Shown: positions 1-12,079 of the stretch, piece after piece | Layout of the letters: every line of letters starts with the position of its first letter | How positions within the stretch are numbered: position 1 is the first letter of the stretch | NCBI GenBank assembly: GCA_002049455.2 | Contig: KV918805.1 | Location: 186,001 to 250,000, forward strand | Direction: 5' to 3' | DNA: 64,000 bases | Origin: Porphyra umbilicalis | Lineage: Eukaryota; Rhodophyta; Bangiophyceae; Bangiales; Bangiaceae | Notes under the pieces: model-generated | Told to the model about the DNA's origin: nothing | The model's database searches: none | Seen by the model: only the letters and a program-made list of their open reading frames with translations | Translations under genes and position numbers: made by a program

Positions 1-1
1 C

Positions 2-1410
2 GAGCTCGACGGGCTCATGCGCGAGGGGGTGCTTGTTGGAGCAGCGCGACGGTCTATTCGTCTTTTTTTGACTGGCGACCTGGCCGCTCTGTGCATCGTG
101 TTCGGTCACGAAGGTCCCAACGCGACGCAGCCCTGCCTGTGGTGTAAAAGTACCAAGGCCCCCAGCATCAGGCACACCAGCCTTGACGATGCCTTTGGTA
201 CTATGCAAGGGCTCACGACGCAACGCACCCTCCGTGATGTGGAGCACCTGGACTCGAGGCGTGCCCGCGATTCCAACTTGCCGAAGGGGATTCAATTGGA
301 GCACCTCTCGATTGAGAGCAGGCCACTTTTTGTCATATATCCGCGGCTGATCGTCGTGATTCCACTTCATGCTACGCAAGTCGGCACGTCGCGGCTGCCA
401 CGTCTGGCCATCGAGTCCGTGACTGTAGCGCACACGCCGGCCAAAGGGGACGCGTTTGCTGCTGAGTTGAGCGAGAAGCTGTACCAGGAGGTTGGTGTGG
501 TGCCAGTGCCCTATCACGGCGAGATTCTCATCGGCAGGGACTGCCACAAAATCGCCGAGAAAACGACGTAGTCTGCCGCTTGCTAGAGAGCCTCTTGCCC
601 CCTACCAAGCTTGCCGCCCACCAACGGGCATGGCAGCTTTGGAACGAGGTGCGGGGCGTGCTGAACATGGGTGCCGTCGCGACGGAGGCGGAGATGAGCC
701 AGTTCCGGTTGGACACTGTCGCTGTGGCAACGCACCTCAAGACAAGCTTCCCTTGGCTGTATGTCTCGCCGAAGCTTCACACCCTCCTGTGTCACGCAGC
801 GGATGTTTTGAAGCTGTTTGGGAGCATCGGCCTTTATGGTGAACAGGGCCTGGAGGCCTGGCACGGGACCTACAACCACGCACGCGACCGCTACCCGGAA
901 CCAATAGAGGCGGAGAGGGCAGCTGGGTTTGTCCGAGCAATGGCTCTCTCCAGAGATGCAAGCCCCGCTGTCCTCCGTCGACATGCTCCACGGCGGAAGC
1001 CGGCACATTCGGGCGCCCGACGTGCGGCCAAGGTTGATGACAAGCGGCGGCGGGACAACAAGCATGTTGTGGAGGAGACTGAGTCGCTCAAGGACAAGGC
1101 CAAGCGCGAGAGAGAGAAGTGGTCGGGTAATTTGTGGGTGGACGCGGCGCGCACCATCCGGACGTATCAATCCAGGCGTGCGATCGTCGGCAGCCGCGCC
1201 CACCGCATCTCAGCCTTACCGCCACATACTGTCACTTGCATGAAGTTATCGCCACTTGACATGGGCTGCCTCCCAGGCAGGCCACTTGACAGCCTGACAT
1301 CAACGGCCGGCTGTGTCTGGCACCCGTGTCGGGTGGTCAGACACACCGTCACAGACACCGGGCCCACCGCCCTGACACTGTCGTGTCCGGCCCATGTTTC
1401 ATGCACGTAG
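2..1410 (+). pseudogene. Transposon-like protein, C-terminal part, cut by window start
   Basis: The reading frame is already open at the first base, so the N-terminus lies outside the window. A CxxC pair (CLWC, near base 140) is followed by a long conserved-looking stretch and by a segment with LHTLLCH and EQGLEAWH near bases 775-860. This order (zinc-like CxxC, then a His/Cys-rich C-terminal block before a basic, coiled tail) resembles uncharacterised transposon-encoded proteins that are abundant in invertebrate and protist genomes, possibly KDZ-like; the superfamily is a guess. The frame changes once near an A-run at about 555, so the copy seems decayed or misread there. The basic tail (many K/R/E, about bases 1020-1130) could bind nucleic acid. 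Everything after about 1,170 is low-quality sequence and may lie beyond the true stop. Confidence 0.5.
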
Positions 1411-3820
1411 CGTTATTCAGCATTTGAATTCGACCGAGAGAGAAGGATGGGGGCCACTTCACTATCCGGCGAATTATTTCACAATTCGAAATAGGGGCTC
1501 TGGGCACCTCACTGGAGCCTGCAAATGGAGAAAAGCTTTCGCACACTTGCACAGTAACTCTCTGCCAGTGAGTAGGCTAGCCACTTTTCCTCTCATGCTC
1601 TTCCTACCGGCCGATGACGTTCCAATTTTTGGCGACTGGTACTAAGCTGGGTTGTGGAGAACATGGAACAGTAGCGCTCTTATTTGTGAGCCTCTCTTAC
1701 GGAGTTGGTCACTGTTGTCTTCTTTTTTTTTAATACCGTCTTTCACCGGCTGATGCGTTAGGAGTCTAGTTAGAAACGTCTGTCTTTCTTAGATGAGGAT
1801 GCGGGGGTTACATTCCTAATGTCGCAAAGGTATAATACTTCATTTGCCGAAGTCGTTGCAAAATACGCGGAATAGAATGCACAGTATCATGCTGGATGAG
1901 GTGGATGAAAGTTCACATGACAGTATGACGTCAGACCTGGCGTGTTGCCAATGGCATCTCGCGGACGTTCTCATCTCAGACGCGCGATGCGTAGCTGTCC
2001 CGTCGCTCTGTGTTTCTGGACCGTCAGGGCGTGGCCACTAAGGTTGGCATTTACCGAACATTGCGATGAATGCTCTTTCCCAATCGGAATACTGATTTAT
2101 CGATTTTGTAACGATATCTCGGTAGTCTCACGTTTCATCATTTTTTCCGATTTTGTGGCATATGTGGTTAGAGCCCCACTCGCGTCCGCACCCTCATCCA
2201 CACAGTGCAACGACCACCGCATGACCCCGACCATACCAACCTCCCGCATCTGCACTCCACCCAAGTAGCACCACGGCCTCGACTGTGTCTGACCTGGGCA
2301 AGCTCGGATCCATCCCTTCGCCTCCCCACCCATAACACTCCTGCGTACCACAGCGCGCCATACATTCCCCACACATCAAGGCACATACATCGACAACATA
2401 CCGCTCGCCCACTCTGCTACCAACATTATGACGCAAAGGAAACTTGGTGGCGCGGCAGTTCCGCAGCCGCAACACTACCTCTTGGGGATACCCAGGCATC
2501 TTTTGAAAGGGCAGAGGACACGCTTGTTTGGGCAGAGGAGGCGAGCTGGACTGAAGCAGGAGGACCTGCATACTAGACGCGGGTGTCTTGTGCGATCAAT
2601 ATTGCATCGTGGCTGTTTTGCTGGTCTATCTGGTCGGCGACTAATGGGACCGGTGAGTGCCTCGCCCAGTGTGTGGCGTCGGTCGAGCTCTCCCAGGATT
2701 AAATACGAATATTATTACATTACAGACCTGTACCGACCATTGAGAAAATGGACGATACCGACTATTGATCGGGATACCGAGACCCTTACCGATCAAATTT
2801 ACCGATATACCAACAATATGGCCACACGGCCCGACATGCGAGACGTTTCACCCACCCTGACAGCGGCGATGACAGCATCGCCAAAGAACCAAGAAAGTAT
2901 TAGAATTACGTACTTGTCATGCGCCCTCTGGACCACGAATCAACTATTGTTCAGTCACCCTAAATGCTACGGATTGTCTTAACTATGACTGTTTCGAACA
3001 CGGCGGCCTCGCAGACAAGCGTGGACTGGGGGCATGATGAAGCGCGGACTGGCGGCACGGCGCGATTTCTGCGTTGGTACTGTACCTGTTGATCGTACAC
3101 CATAGAATGTTCACTTTTCTCGTGGTGGGGTGGTGCAAACTGGATACACGTGTGAGATGGGGCTTGTAAGCCTCGGATTGATCCAGCACCTGATCCGGAC
3201 TTGATTCGAGTCGGGCGGGACGACGACGTGGGTAGGAAGATAGAGCCTTTTATCTCACAACACGAACGTGCGCGCAGTAAACAGAAAAGAGATGCACAGT
3301 GTCGAAACCTTCGATGCAAGGTAGCGTGCGCAACGCCGGGGTTTAATCGCGGCGTTTTCAACAAGCACAGACACATCACGAGCGTCCTTGGAATTGCGCC
3401 GTCGGTGGGAAAGGGATGTGGGTGAGCATAGAAATGGGACGAGGCCGGGAGAAGTGTTTTATTGACGAGGCTGTTCGGCCGCACACCGCTGGGGGGGGCA
3501 CCCTGAGGGCGCGATGCTCTGGGGCCTGAATCGCCAGAGAGTATTAGTTCCTTAGAACTCATCTGGGGTTCGTACTGATGCCTTTAGGTACCAAGGGCGG
3601 AAGTCATAAAATCCCATATGAAAATCTCGCAGATAATCAAGGACATGCGCTACACATGCACTGAAGAGGGGTTGAAATCGGAGCCAGCTTTGGAATGGCT
3701 TAAATATTTCAATGTGTGGTGGGACGCGGATAACTGTGTGGATCAGAGTGAATGCACGTGGAGCACGCATATCCAATCGTTACAAGAATGGCTGAGAGCC
3801 GTCCTGAGGAAGCCGTGGTA
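1411..3820. other. No gene recognised
   Basis: Less GC-rich than the genic parts. Only short overlapping open frames are present, none with a recognisable motif. Between about 2,170 and 2,420 there is a C-rich, ACC/CAC-rich stretch. I see no RNA gene or clear repeat here. Confidence 0.5.
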
Positions 3821-3821
3821 G

Positions 3822-3855
3822 CCAGTCGTTACAATTTTCGAGTTGTAACGACTGG
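3822..3855. repeat. Perfect 13-bp stem hairpin
   Basis: CCAGTCGTTACAA is followed after an 8-base loop by its exact reverse complement. It is isolated, with no coding context, and could be the collapsed ends of a deleted TIR element or a structured DNA/RNA site. Confidence 0.7.
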
Positions 3856-3865
3856 ACAGGAATTC

Positions 3866-4460
3866 GTCTCAGTATCCGATTATCCTACGTGCATGGTGCG
3901 TGGGCCTCGTGTCCGGGAGCACAGCCGTGGCTGCTTCTGAACTGCGGTGCTGGGGCTCCGGGCGAGTTGGGGCCGGCAACGGGCCAAGTCGAATAGATGA
4001 AACTGCATTTATAGTGCATCTGCACTGCATCTCCGTCAACACGTCCGTCACAGGCGCGGGCGTCATTTCCCCATCACGTGCACACAAACGGGACCACAGG
4101 CAGCCAAGAGTAGCAGGAAAAGAAAAGGGAGCAGGAGAGGCGTCAGTTCGTGCGATCACGAAAATCACCAGGTCGCGGTCCCCCCCCCCCCCCTCGGCAG
4201 GACGTAGCCTCGCGCCCCGCCCCTCCCCCCGCCCCCAAATCCACACGCGCACCCGCGGGCGGCCTCCACCTCCCCTTACACCGACGCCTAGGCGGCGGCG
4301 GCGACGGCGGCGACAGCGGCGGCAGCGGCCGCACGCACGTCCAATCGCGAAACCCCCTGCGCGGTTGCAAGCAGTCAGCAAGGGGGAAGTAAAGTCGGAG
4401 ACACATGGATTGAGGACTGATATGGGAGTCATGACGGAGCCCCAATCCAAGTGAGTTGCG
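3866..4460. other. GC-rich low-complexity block with CGG/CCG runs
   Basis: Contains a poly-C tract near 4,180 and a GGC/GGCGGC triplet run near 4,290-4,330. Open frames on both strands give only Arg/Pro/Gly-rich translations, which is what this composition produces by chance. Confidence 0.5.
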
Positions 4461-4599
4461 GTCCATATGACATTTAAAGGCTCAGATGCAGTCGAGATGG
4501 CACCGGAATGCTACAGGCGCCACAGTTATGCAATAAGACTGGCCCACACCAGCCACGCGAACGTACCGAGTCCCTGCTTGACACCTCTTCCCCCCCGCC

Positions 4600-5060
4600 G
4601 TGACCACCACCGGATCGCCGCAGGCGCCATCCACGGAGCCGACCGCCACCCCCCCCGCCGCGACCACCACCGGATCGCGGCCGGCGCCGGCCGCCGACGC
4701 CCGCCACTCACCCGCCACCTCCGCAGCCGCGACCAGCACCGGATCGCCGCCGGCTCCGCCGGCGCCGCGCGCCGAGTCACCTGCCGCCGTTTCCGACGCG
4801 ACAAACACCGGATCGCCGCCGGCCCCGCAGGCGCCGCCCGCCGAGTCACCCGCCGCCTCTTCCGCCGCGGCTACCGCCGGATCGCCACCGGCGCCGCCTG
4901 TCGAGTCGCTCGCGGCCTCCTCGGCCACGGTCACCACCGGATCGCCGTCGGCGCCGCCCACCGATTCGCGGGCCGTCTCCTTTGCCATGCCGAACACCGG
5001 ATCGCCGCCGGCGCCACCTACCGAGTCGCCCGCCACCGCCCCCGTCCTCTTAGCGCTGCC
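4600..5060. repeat. Minisatellite with codon-sized unit lengths
   Basis: Seven copies of a unit anchored on CCGGATCGC start near 4611, 4671, 4740, 4809, 4878, 4938 and 4998. Spacings are 60 or 69 bp, always a multiple of three. Read on the plus strand it gives TGSPPAPP-ESPA type Pro/Ser/Ala repeats. On the minus strand an open frame of about 206 codons (5102 to 4482) gives Gly/Asp/Ala acidic repeats. Either could be a real repeat protein; no upstream plus-strand ATG is present in that frame. Confidence 0.7.
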
Positions 5061-5199
5061 ACGACACGTGCAGAGCCAGAAGCGGGGGCGGCCTGTGCTC
5101 AACCCCCCATTTCCTCGCCGTGATCGAGGGGGAGATCCCGCGTGCTCCCTCAGGACATACAGATGTATCCCGATCTCCAGTTCGTCACGGAGTTGACAG

Positions 5200-5500
5200 G
5201 ACTATTTAGAAATCAACATCGAGCACTGATGTACAAATGACGAACGATCTCTATTCAAGAACAAGAAATCGGAATTCGAAAACGAGAAATAGCCGCCAAA
5301 GGTGAGACGAAATATTCCGGTAGTACAATTGGGGGATTCTACGGCCAATCACAATGCTCATAGAGAACAGTTACATGAAGAAGTACATACTGATAAACGA
5401 CTTATTTAACGATGCTTTATAATTGAAATGTTCTGATGACAGTTTTTGAGCTCCTGACTATTCTTGAGATCAGTTCTATGAATGCTCTCCGGTAGTTCTT
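5200..5500. other. No gene recognised, AT-richer spacer
   Basis: A short spacer of lower GC content between two GC-rich blocks. No open frame or repeat that I can support. Confidence 0.4.
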
Positions 5501-6350
5501 TGTGACTTGGTCGTGCTCGACCGCTGCAGCGGCGGCCGTCCAGACTGTGGCGGCGGCAACGGACGGGGTTGCAAACAGTTTGTCAGGCACGGTGACTCTT
5601 GTGGGCGAGGCGACACACGTGTGGCCGCGACGGTCGCGACAGTTCACCCCACCGTCCACCATACCAGCGCCCGACTGTCCGCTATCCATTCGCCCCACGT
5701 TCCGCCCCGCGCCCACCCGCCGCGCCTGCCCGCCCCCGCAGAACCCCCCTCCTAACCGGCCGCTGCCCTACAGGCGCCGTCGCTCTGGTCGGCCCCCTCC
5801 CCCCCCAACGCCTCTTTTCCTCCCTTCCCCTCCCTCCGGTTTTGGCGGCGCGCTACCCTCCAACCCCCTCCCCCCCGGCCCCCAAACCTAATATGGGCGG
5901 CGGCGGCGGCACCGTCGGCGGCGCCTCCCCCTTCCCCCTGCCGCCCCCCCCCAGCACGGTTCGTCGTTCACCTCGACGTGCGGCTGGCCCGCCGCAGGGC
6001 CGCCCCCCCAGGGTAAGTGGCCGCCAGCGTCGCAGCCGTTGCAGCCGCGGAGCTCGCCTTTGTCTGGAGGGGGTAGCTGGACGTGGCCGCCGCCGACGCG
6101 GACCCCTCGCCGCACGTTGCCGCCGTGCGCGTGGGCGACATTGCGGACGAAAATGACCTGAGGGGGTGGGCGGGTTGGGGGAAGGGGCGGGGGGGGGGGG
6201 GTGCCGAGGTTAGTGCAACATGCAGACGCGCACCTTCTCGTGCACACATATGTGCTGGAGGGGGGTTCCGGCTGGAGGGGGGTTCCACCGCCGCAGATGG
6301 GGGCGGCGGCGCCGCCGACGGCGACGCGGGCCCCGACGGCGACGCCCTTG
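5501..6350. other. GC-rich low-complexity block
   Basis: Poly-C and poly-G runs (near 5,800, 5,950 and 6,190) and GGC triplets dominate. All six frames give Pro/Arg/Gly/Ala-rich translations without recognisable motifs. A first-exon or promoter CpG-type region is possible, but I cannot support a gene. Confidence 0.45.
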
Positions 6351-6368
6351 ACGGCGCCGAAATCAGAG

Positions 6369-6478
6369 CCTGAAACACTGCCAAACGTGTGATAGAGATG
6401 CTCTCAAACGGCCTCGAAGGCCCTCTTTCTGAGGCTCGCGCACAGCCTAAGTCATTCGGCAGTGTCTTGGCCGTGCGA
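6369..6478 (+). repeat. Direct repeat, copy 1 (about 110 bp)
   Basis: Matches 6600-6710 in the same orientation at roughly 85% identity. Shared blocks include AAGGCCCT, CTGAGGCT and GTGTCTTGGCCGTG. The sequences between and beyond the copies do not align, so this is not a simple tandem array. Confidence 0.75.
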
Positions 6479-6599
6479 CCTTTGTTAGCATCTACATGTG
6501 TTTTCTGGCATTGTACTGCATTGGATGACATTGGATGACATCTCACCCGTCACACCTCTTCCACGAGTAGAAGCTCTTCGGGTCCTCGCCACACCAAAG

Positions 6600-6710
6600 T
6601 CCTAAATCACTGCCAAGTGTGTGATGGAAATGCCCTCAGACGGCCTCAAAGGCCCTGTTCCTGAGGCTTGCGCACAGGCTTAGTCATTCGGGGGTGTCTT
6701 GGCCGTGAGA
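6600..6710 (+). repeat. Direct repeat, copy 2 (about 110 bp)
   Basis: Partner of the copy at 6369-6478, offset by 231 bp. Confidence 0.75.
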
Positions 6711-7639
6711 GCTGTTCAACTCAGAATCGTTGTCGCATTGGAGACGCCCGTCCTCGCTGTGCGTGTCTTTGGTGGCGTCGAGAAGGCACACCTGCGTGAT
6801 TGGCGATTGTTAGACCACAGGTCCAACGATTCATCTGCAATCAGTCCTGCACGGACTTGGGTTACTTCCTTTAGCCCCCCAGCACGTGGTCAAAAAACTT
6901 TCCTCATGTTCGTTTCCAGGCACGGCGACGCTCACTTGGGCCACTGGACGCACTGGGGTGAATTGAGGACCCACCCTAACGCTTGAAATGCAGTTGAAAT
7001 GACGTCCTACCCGTATCGGGGAACTCCAGCCGACACAGTGGTTGCGGATGGGCGGATGGTTGCACGCATTTGACTGCCTTGGGTATCATTATGGACTGCC
7101 CTAAGGTCAGGTTGGCGGCCAAGTCCTCGCGCTCTCAGTCTTAGAATCGACCGGTCGAGGCCGAGGACATTGCAGCAGAGAAATGACATATACGGACTAT
7201 AAAATGATGACAAGATACAAACATGTATTTCTTGGAGCACGTCGAGAGCCGTCCCGATGTCGTGTACAGCGCTCGAGATGCGGTGCGATGCAGAACATGA
7301 CATCCAGAAGCAGGTGGGCGCGGCTGTCGAGGAAGGCGAGTGAGAGCGACGGTGTCGGTATAGAGTGAGTCACCTGTACAAAAGCAACGCCGAAAAGGGA
7401 TGTGTACATCTGAGCAAAGTGGTTACAAAAACCTTGCGACAACAAACAGTCGAGCCATAACCATATGTCGAAGGGAAGGAAAAAGAGGAAGAAAATACGG
7501 CGACGAACGGATGCGGTGCTTCCTCAATGAACTAAACGATCCCACGTGCGACCGGCCTCTCCATTCATACCTCGATAGAAGGACAGGCACGCCCGACAGG
7601 CCGAATAGCCGGCCCGAGCAGCTCCAAACGGCCGAGCAC
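6711..7639. other. No gene recognised
   Basis: Short open frames only; none has a motif or family resemblance that I can see. Confidence 0.45.
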
Positions 7640-7920
7640 AACGTGTAATACCGGGTTGGGGGGAAGCACCACCGACCGCATAACCTGCACGAGCAGCACC
7701 GACCAACAGGGGAGCACGACCGACGGCCAGAGCACAACGGGTACGACCAGGCCGGCGGAAAGCACGACCGACCACACAGCTTGCACGAGCCGAATCGACC
7801 AACGGGGGAGCACGACCGACCGCCCGATCACCAGGGGTAGGAACAGGCAGGGGGGGAGCGCGACCAACCGCCAAGCCTGCACAAGAAACGCCGAACATGA
7901 CCGACCGCCCGTCACCGAGC
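7640..7920. repeat. Degenerate minisatellite
   Basis: Blocks such as GCACGACCGACCGC and GCACGACCGACC recur. The minus-strand translation shows a repeated SVVLP..WS..LVQ pattern with a period of about 33 residues (about 99 bp), roughly three copies. The minus frame is open across the block, but no family is recognisable. Confidence 0.6.
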
Positions 7921-8289
7921 GGCGCAGGTAGAACGGGTAGCACGAGGTGCTTGGAGTGGGATGGAAGCACCACCGACGGATGCCTGGCACGCGTGGCACC
8001 GAGAGGAGGGCTGGCACGACCAAAGTACGGGATGGCAAGGCGGCGCGCCGGGCGCGCAGGGCGCGCCGGGCACGCAGAAGGGATACATGGCGGTGGCGGT
8101 GGCGGAAGGAAAGTGCGTGTGGCTGCACGTCGGTGGCGGACTGTTTGCCTCGACGTCCATTTAGGGGAGGAAAACTATCTTGGAAAAGTGAGGAACGCGG
8201 GTCTCCGCTGGCGTGTAATCGAAATTTTGTTGCACTCCGCACTGCGCGGACAGGGCAATGGGATCAATTTCTCTCGGACACGTTTCTTT

Positions 8290-10330
8290 TCATGTCAAAG
8301 CTCTCGAATCATAATATAATCGCTGACAGCCTGGTATGCAACAATAGATCACACGATTTGGTCTGGGTGACCAATGGGACTCCAAAATTTGTCTCTTTCG
8401 AGCCGCAGGAGCCCGTACACTCAACCTTAACTGAGCGTGTACCTGTCTGGGATACACAGGCACGTCATGATATTGCAGAACGCATGCTTGCTCGGGCAGA
8501 GGGGCCACCAAAACGTCAAACGCTGTACAGGCGGGCACCTCACCTCGCGGATCACGGAGAACCGCTTCCTCCGCTTTCCCGACAGCGCTCAAAGGGGCTG
8601 TCCCGTATTACAACTCGTCGGTTGAGGCCGAGCGTCCATCCTCAGAGAAAGGGTCTACCATTTTCAGGTCAGTGGTCGGCAGCGGCGCATTTCAAACCTG
8701 TTTAGTCGTAGACCTGATGCTCTCTGAATCTGACAGCACGCGTTGTTGTTTTTTTGCTTGGTACGCACGTTGTCATTTCGCCGCTCCTCTTGATCATAGT
8801 CAAACTTGACAGCCGTGACCTTGTTTGCAAGCCTCATGCGTTTGATAGGTTTCCTGTACTGAGCTGTATGCTCCTTGAAGAGCCGCTCCATATGGGCCGT
8901 CGGGAGCTCGCAGCCTACGAGACCGTGGTGAAAAGTTTCTAGCTCTGCACAGGTGCGACCAATAGCAAGGAGCTCTTCAAAATTCAACCAGATTTACCCA
9001 GCAGCTAGGTAGGACTGGTCGTCTGCTCGTGCGGAAGCTCAAATCCGGCGCCCGATGTCGACGATGAAGAAGTCAGGCATCCGATGCACAGTGGCTTCGG
9101 CGTGGGCAGCGTCGACTGGGAACCACAATGCCAAAATGCTGGCCGAGGCGTTATCCAACCGCGAGACGGAAAAGAACGGCGCGGGTGTGGACCACCAGTC
9201 TCAGTCCAGCAGCTCTCCAGCCACAAGAAGGTACTGTGGGTTGGCGCGAATGTGCAAGAGGAATTGCACCTGCTCCTCTGCGCCCCAGGCACGCACAAGG
9301 TCCGCGCAAAGTCGGGCCGGGCCCTAATAGGAGACAACACTTGCGATGTGCTGGCACACAGATCCATAGATCCCAATCGCGTCTGCGCGTGTGGTGTCGA
9401 CGCGATCCAAGAGATATGATGCATGCACTACAGGCCGGAAGAATCACTTAGCCGCAGCTAGCTCCTTCCAGAATTCGTAGGAGATCCGAGGGTGAAGTGC
9501 GTCGGGAGCTGCAGACCCCAGCTCAGCAATGAGGCTCCGCGGATCCCCGTGATCGCGAAGAAGGCTTGCCATTCACACTTGCAGCGAGCTCCACCCCCCC
9601 TCGAGAACTCTCAGCATCGCCAATGAGATGCTGTATAGTCGGTGCATCGAGGCTCTTGCGTGGGCGAGGAGCTTGGCGGACGACAGGAGGAGCACACTGG
9701 CTCCGGCAGCAACATCCTCGGAGGCCGGCCGTAAACCCCGCATCTTGGAGGACGTGCTTGATCCAAAGGTTGACCTTGCGGGCCAAATATTTCAGAAACA
9801 CCAGCTTTAGGTACCTCAACGCTAGAACTTGGCGGGCGCGGCCGCGCTACCCACAATCGTCCCTTCAGACGTACGGAGCCCGCTCTGACTCTTGAAAGGT
9901 AGCTTCCTCTGAAGAGAACGACGCTGCTGTCGGAGTAGTGTGGGGCTCTTTGCTACTACATCCGTCCGCATCAGCAACAAACCTAGTCGGGTCAGTGGAC
10001 GTGCAGCTCGTTAGGTGAGGAAACATTCCATCATATAGCCCAGGAAGAAGCACCGAGGGGCGCATGACGCGAACAGTAGAGATGGCGTTGTCGCTGTGGC
10101 AAGCGGCGACAGCTTCCTGGTACCGTGCAAATGTCCGTCCACACGCAGTGTAGTAGGCGACCTTGTAGTTTGCCGGACCGCTCTCTGCCTGCAAGTAGCG
10201 CTTGATCGTCCGCCGAAGCACCTTCCACCTTAACATTGTGGTCATCTGCATCGTGAAGGGGGTGGGGGAGTCCGGAAAGGTGGGATAGATGGGTGCAAGA
10301 GGGATTGCGGGCTGCGATGTGCACAAGGAG
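8290..10330 (-). other. Unassigned minus-strand ORF fragments
   Basis: Several minus-strand open frames of 100-150 codons follow each other (ending near 8290, 8664, 9005 and 9865). Their amino-acid makeup is more balanced than that of chance ORFs in GC-rich DNA. The one at 8664-8987 has a charged, Lys/Glu/Arg-rich stretch; the one at 9865-10326 has a basic segment followed by Tyr/Cys/Ala-rich sequence. They do not share a frame and I recognise no domain. They may be pieces of one decayed transposon gene or exons of an unknown gene. Confidence 0.3.
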
Positions 10331-11377
10331 AGGTCCAGTGCTCTTCGGCTCGAACGGGCAGCGTGCCGACCTGGACCAATCTCTGAGTCCGACCGAAGTG
10401 CTGTTATGCATGGCCGTCGCGCATCGGAGGGGTCAGCACGACTGCGGGCCTAGTAATTCGGCGTATGGAGAGAGCTCCCAGTTCCGCGGTAGACGGGGTC
10501 TCAGCGTACTTTCTTATGAGCACAAAATGACGGCTGTTGGCGCTGCCTCGTACGTAGACATTTCTGTTTTCCGTGGATTCTCTAGTGTTCGCGCCTGCTG
10601 ATTACATAATTGCGGCGCGGCTGACTAGTGCTTCACGCCAATCAAAACCCCGCACTTGCAAAACGCTCAATTTTGGCCGATCCGAACAGGAACAACAGTG
10701 CTTGAGTCAACTATACTGTTCAAGAAATCTTGAAGTTTTGCCTCGCGTTGCTTCTGGACGGCCTGGGAGAGTTCCTTTTGGGATGCCAGAATCGGCCTCA
10801 TGTTTATGAACCTTAAATATGCTCAATGTTTTGAAGCATGTGTTGTAGTCTCGGCATGTCATTCCAACAGCTGTCCTGCTTATCAGGCGCGTCTGTCGTG
10901 CGCTCTGGGAGCCTCGAACCCAGTCTAAGGGCATCCGGGGAAAACAAGGGCGATCGCGAGCCCGTCTGCCGGAATTTGATGGCGCCTTGAGCGGAGTCGG
11001 GCTGAGACCCGAGGAAAGTGGCCGCAAGCGAGAGGAAAGCAGGGCAGACGGACACATCCCGACGGCCTTGGCTCTGGCAGTCGCACTGCGGCACACGCAT
11101 GCGCTTGCATCTGAAAATCGCTCCTGCTGCCTCGGTGTGCCCCCCCCTTGCCGACCCCACCATTCCCGCCGCTGTATCTCTTCGCCTCCCCCCGCTTCCC
11201 GCGCGCCCCCTTCTTCGCCCTCCTCTCTTTTGTGCCATCATGAAGAGTGCCGAGAATCGTGGCACGCCCCACCGGCGGCAGAATGTCATACGTACATCCA
11301 GGGCGTCAGAGCTGTCAGTGCCGGCTGTGTCGCGTGTTGGGCAGCTCAGCGCGTGCTCTCACATGGCACAGGTTTAA

Positions 11378-12079
11378 CGCGCGTTTTTCACTCGCAACGA
11401 GGCGAATCGCGCCGCGTGGGTGGCGGCGCAGTGGCAGGTCCTGCTGCGCTGCCGCGTGTATGTCGACGAGGCGCATTTGGTGGAGCGTGCGGCAGAGCGG
11501 CGAAGGGCGTGGTCCCTGCGACGGGCTCAAGCGGAATGTCACGTTGCGTCGTCGGCGGGGGTGCGCACGAGTTTCTTTGTAGCCATGGCTCATGCCCGTC
11601 TGTTGGACTGACTTATCACGCGGCTACCTCCCGGGCAGGCAGCGGTTGACTTCATATTGTCTTGGAGTAGCTTTGTACTTCCTTATATGTGACCAGTGGT
11701 GGAAGTGAGAGAGTGGAGCGAGCAGACCGAGCGGTGCGTGCTCGGCCTGGACAATGCACGCATTCACGACGAGGTGGCTTTGACGGCCGTGCGGGCCGCA
11801 GGTGTCGTTGTGTTACTGGTCCCACCGTACTCGCCGGACTTCAATCCTATTGAGAACGTCTTCGCTGTGGGCAGCAGCTGACTTCGGCGATGGTCCAGCC
11901 CGGCACTGTTCAACGCAAAGCCTATGCTGACGATCAACTCAATGCTACACCACATTACTGGCCATATGTGCCGGGGCTTTGTCCAAGTGGCCGTGCGTCG
12001 ATACAACTTGCACGTCCCATATAATAAAACTGGTGCACTCATCGACCACATCAAGACGTGTAAGGCGACAACTGCATAA
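11378..12079 (+). pseudogene. Tc1/mariner (IS630 superfamily) transposase fossil, copy A
   Basis: One frame runs from about 11378 to the TAA ending at 12079. It contains the DDE-superfamily signatures in order: YVDEAHLVE (first Asp, about 11463), VLGLDNARIHDE (second Asp, about 11750) and PPYSPDFNPIENVF (third acidic residue, about 11840). After these come WxxP..F and a tail rich in aromatic and basic residues, as in the related copy at 22.0-22.8 kb. The frame is interrupted by three TGA codons (ending 11611, about 11692 and 11881). At least two stand where the second copy has Trp (TGG). The N-terminal helix-turn-helix part is not visible upstream, where the frame is closed. I call the catalytic core with confidence; the gene is dead as it stands. 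Confidence 0.85.

Noticed and set aside
10890-10960. tRNA-like T-loop (GGTTCGAGGC on minus)
   Set aside because: The T-stem does not pair and no D-arm or acceptor stem is found around it.
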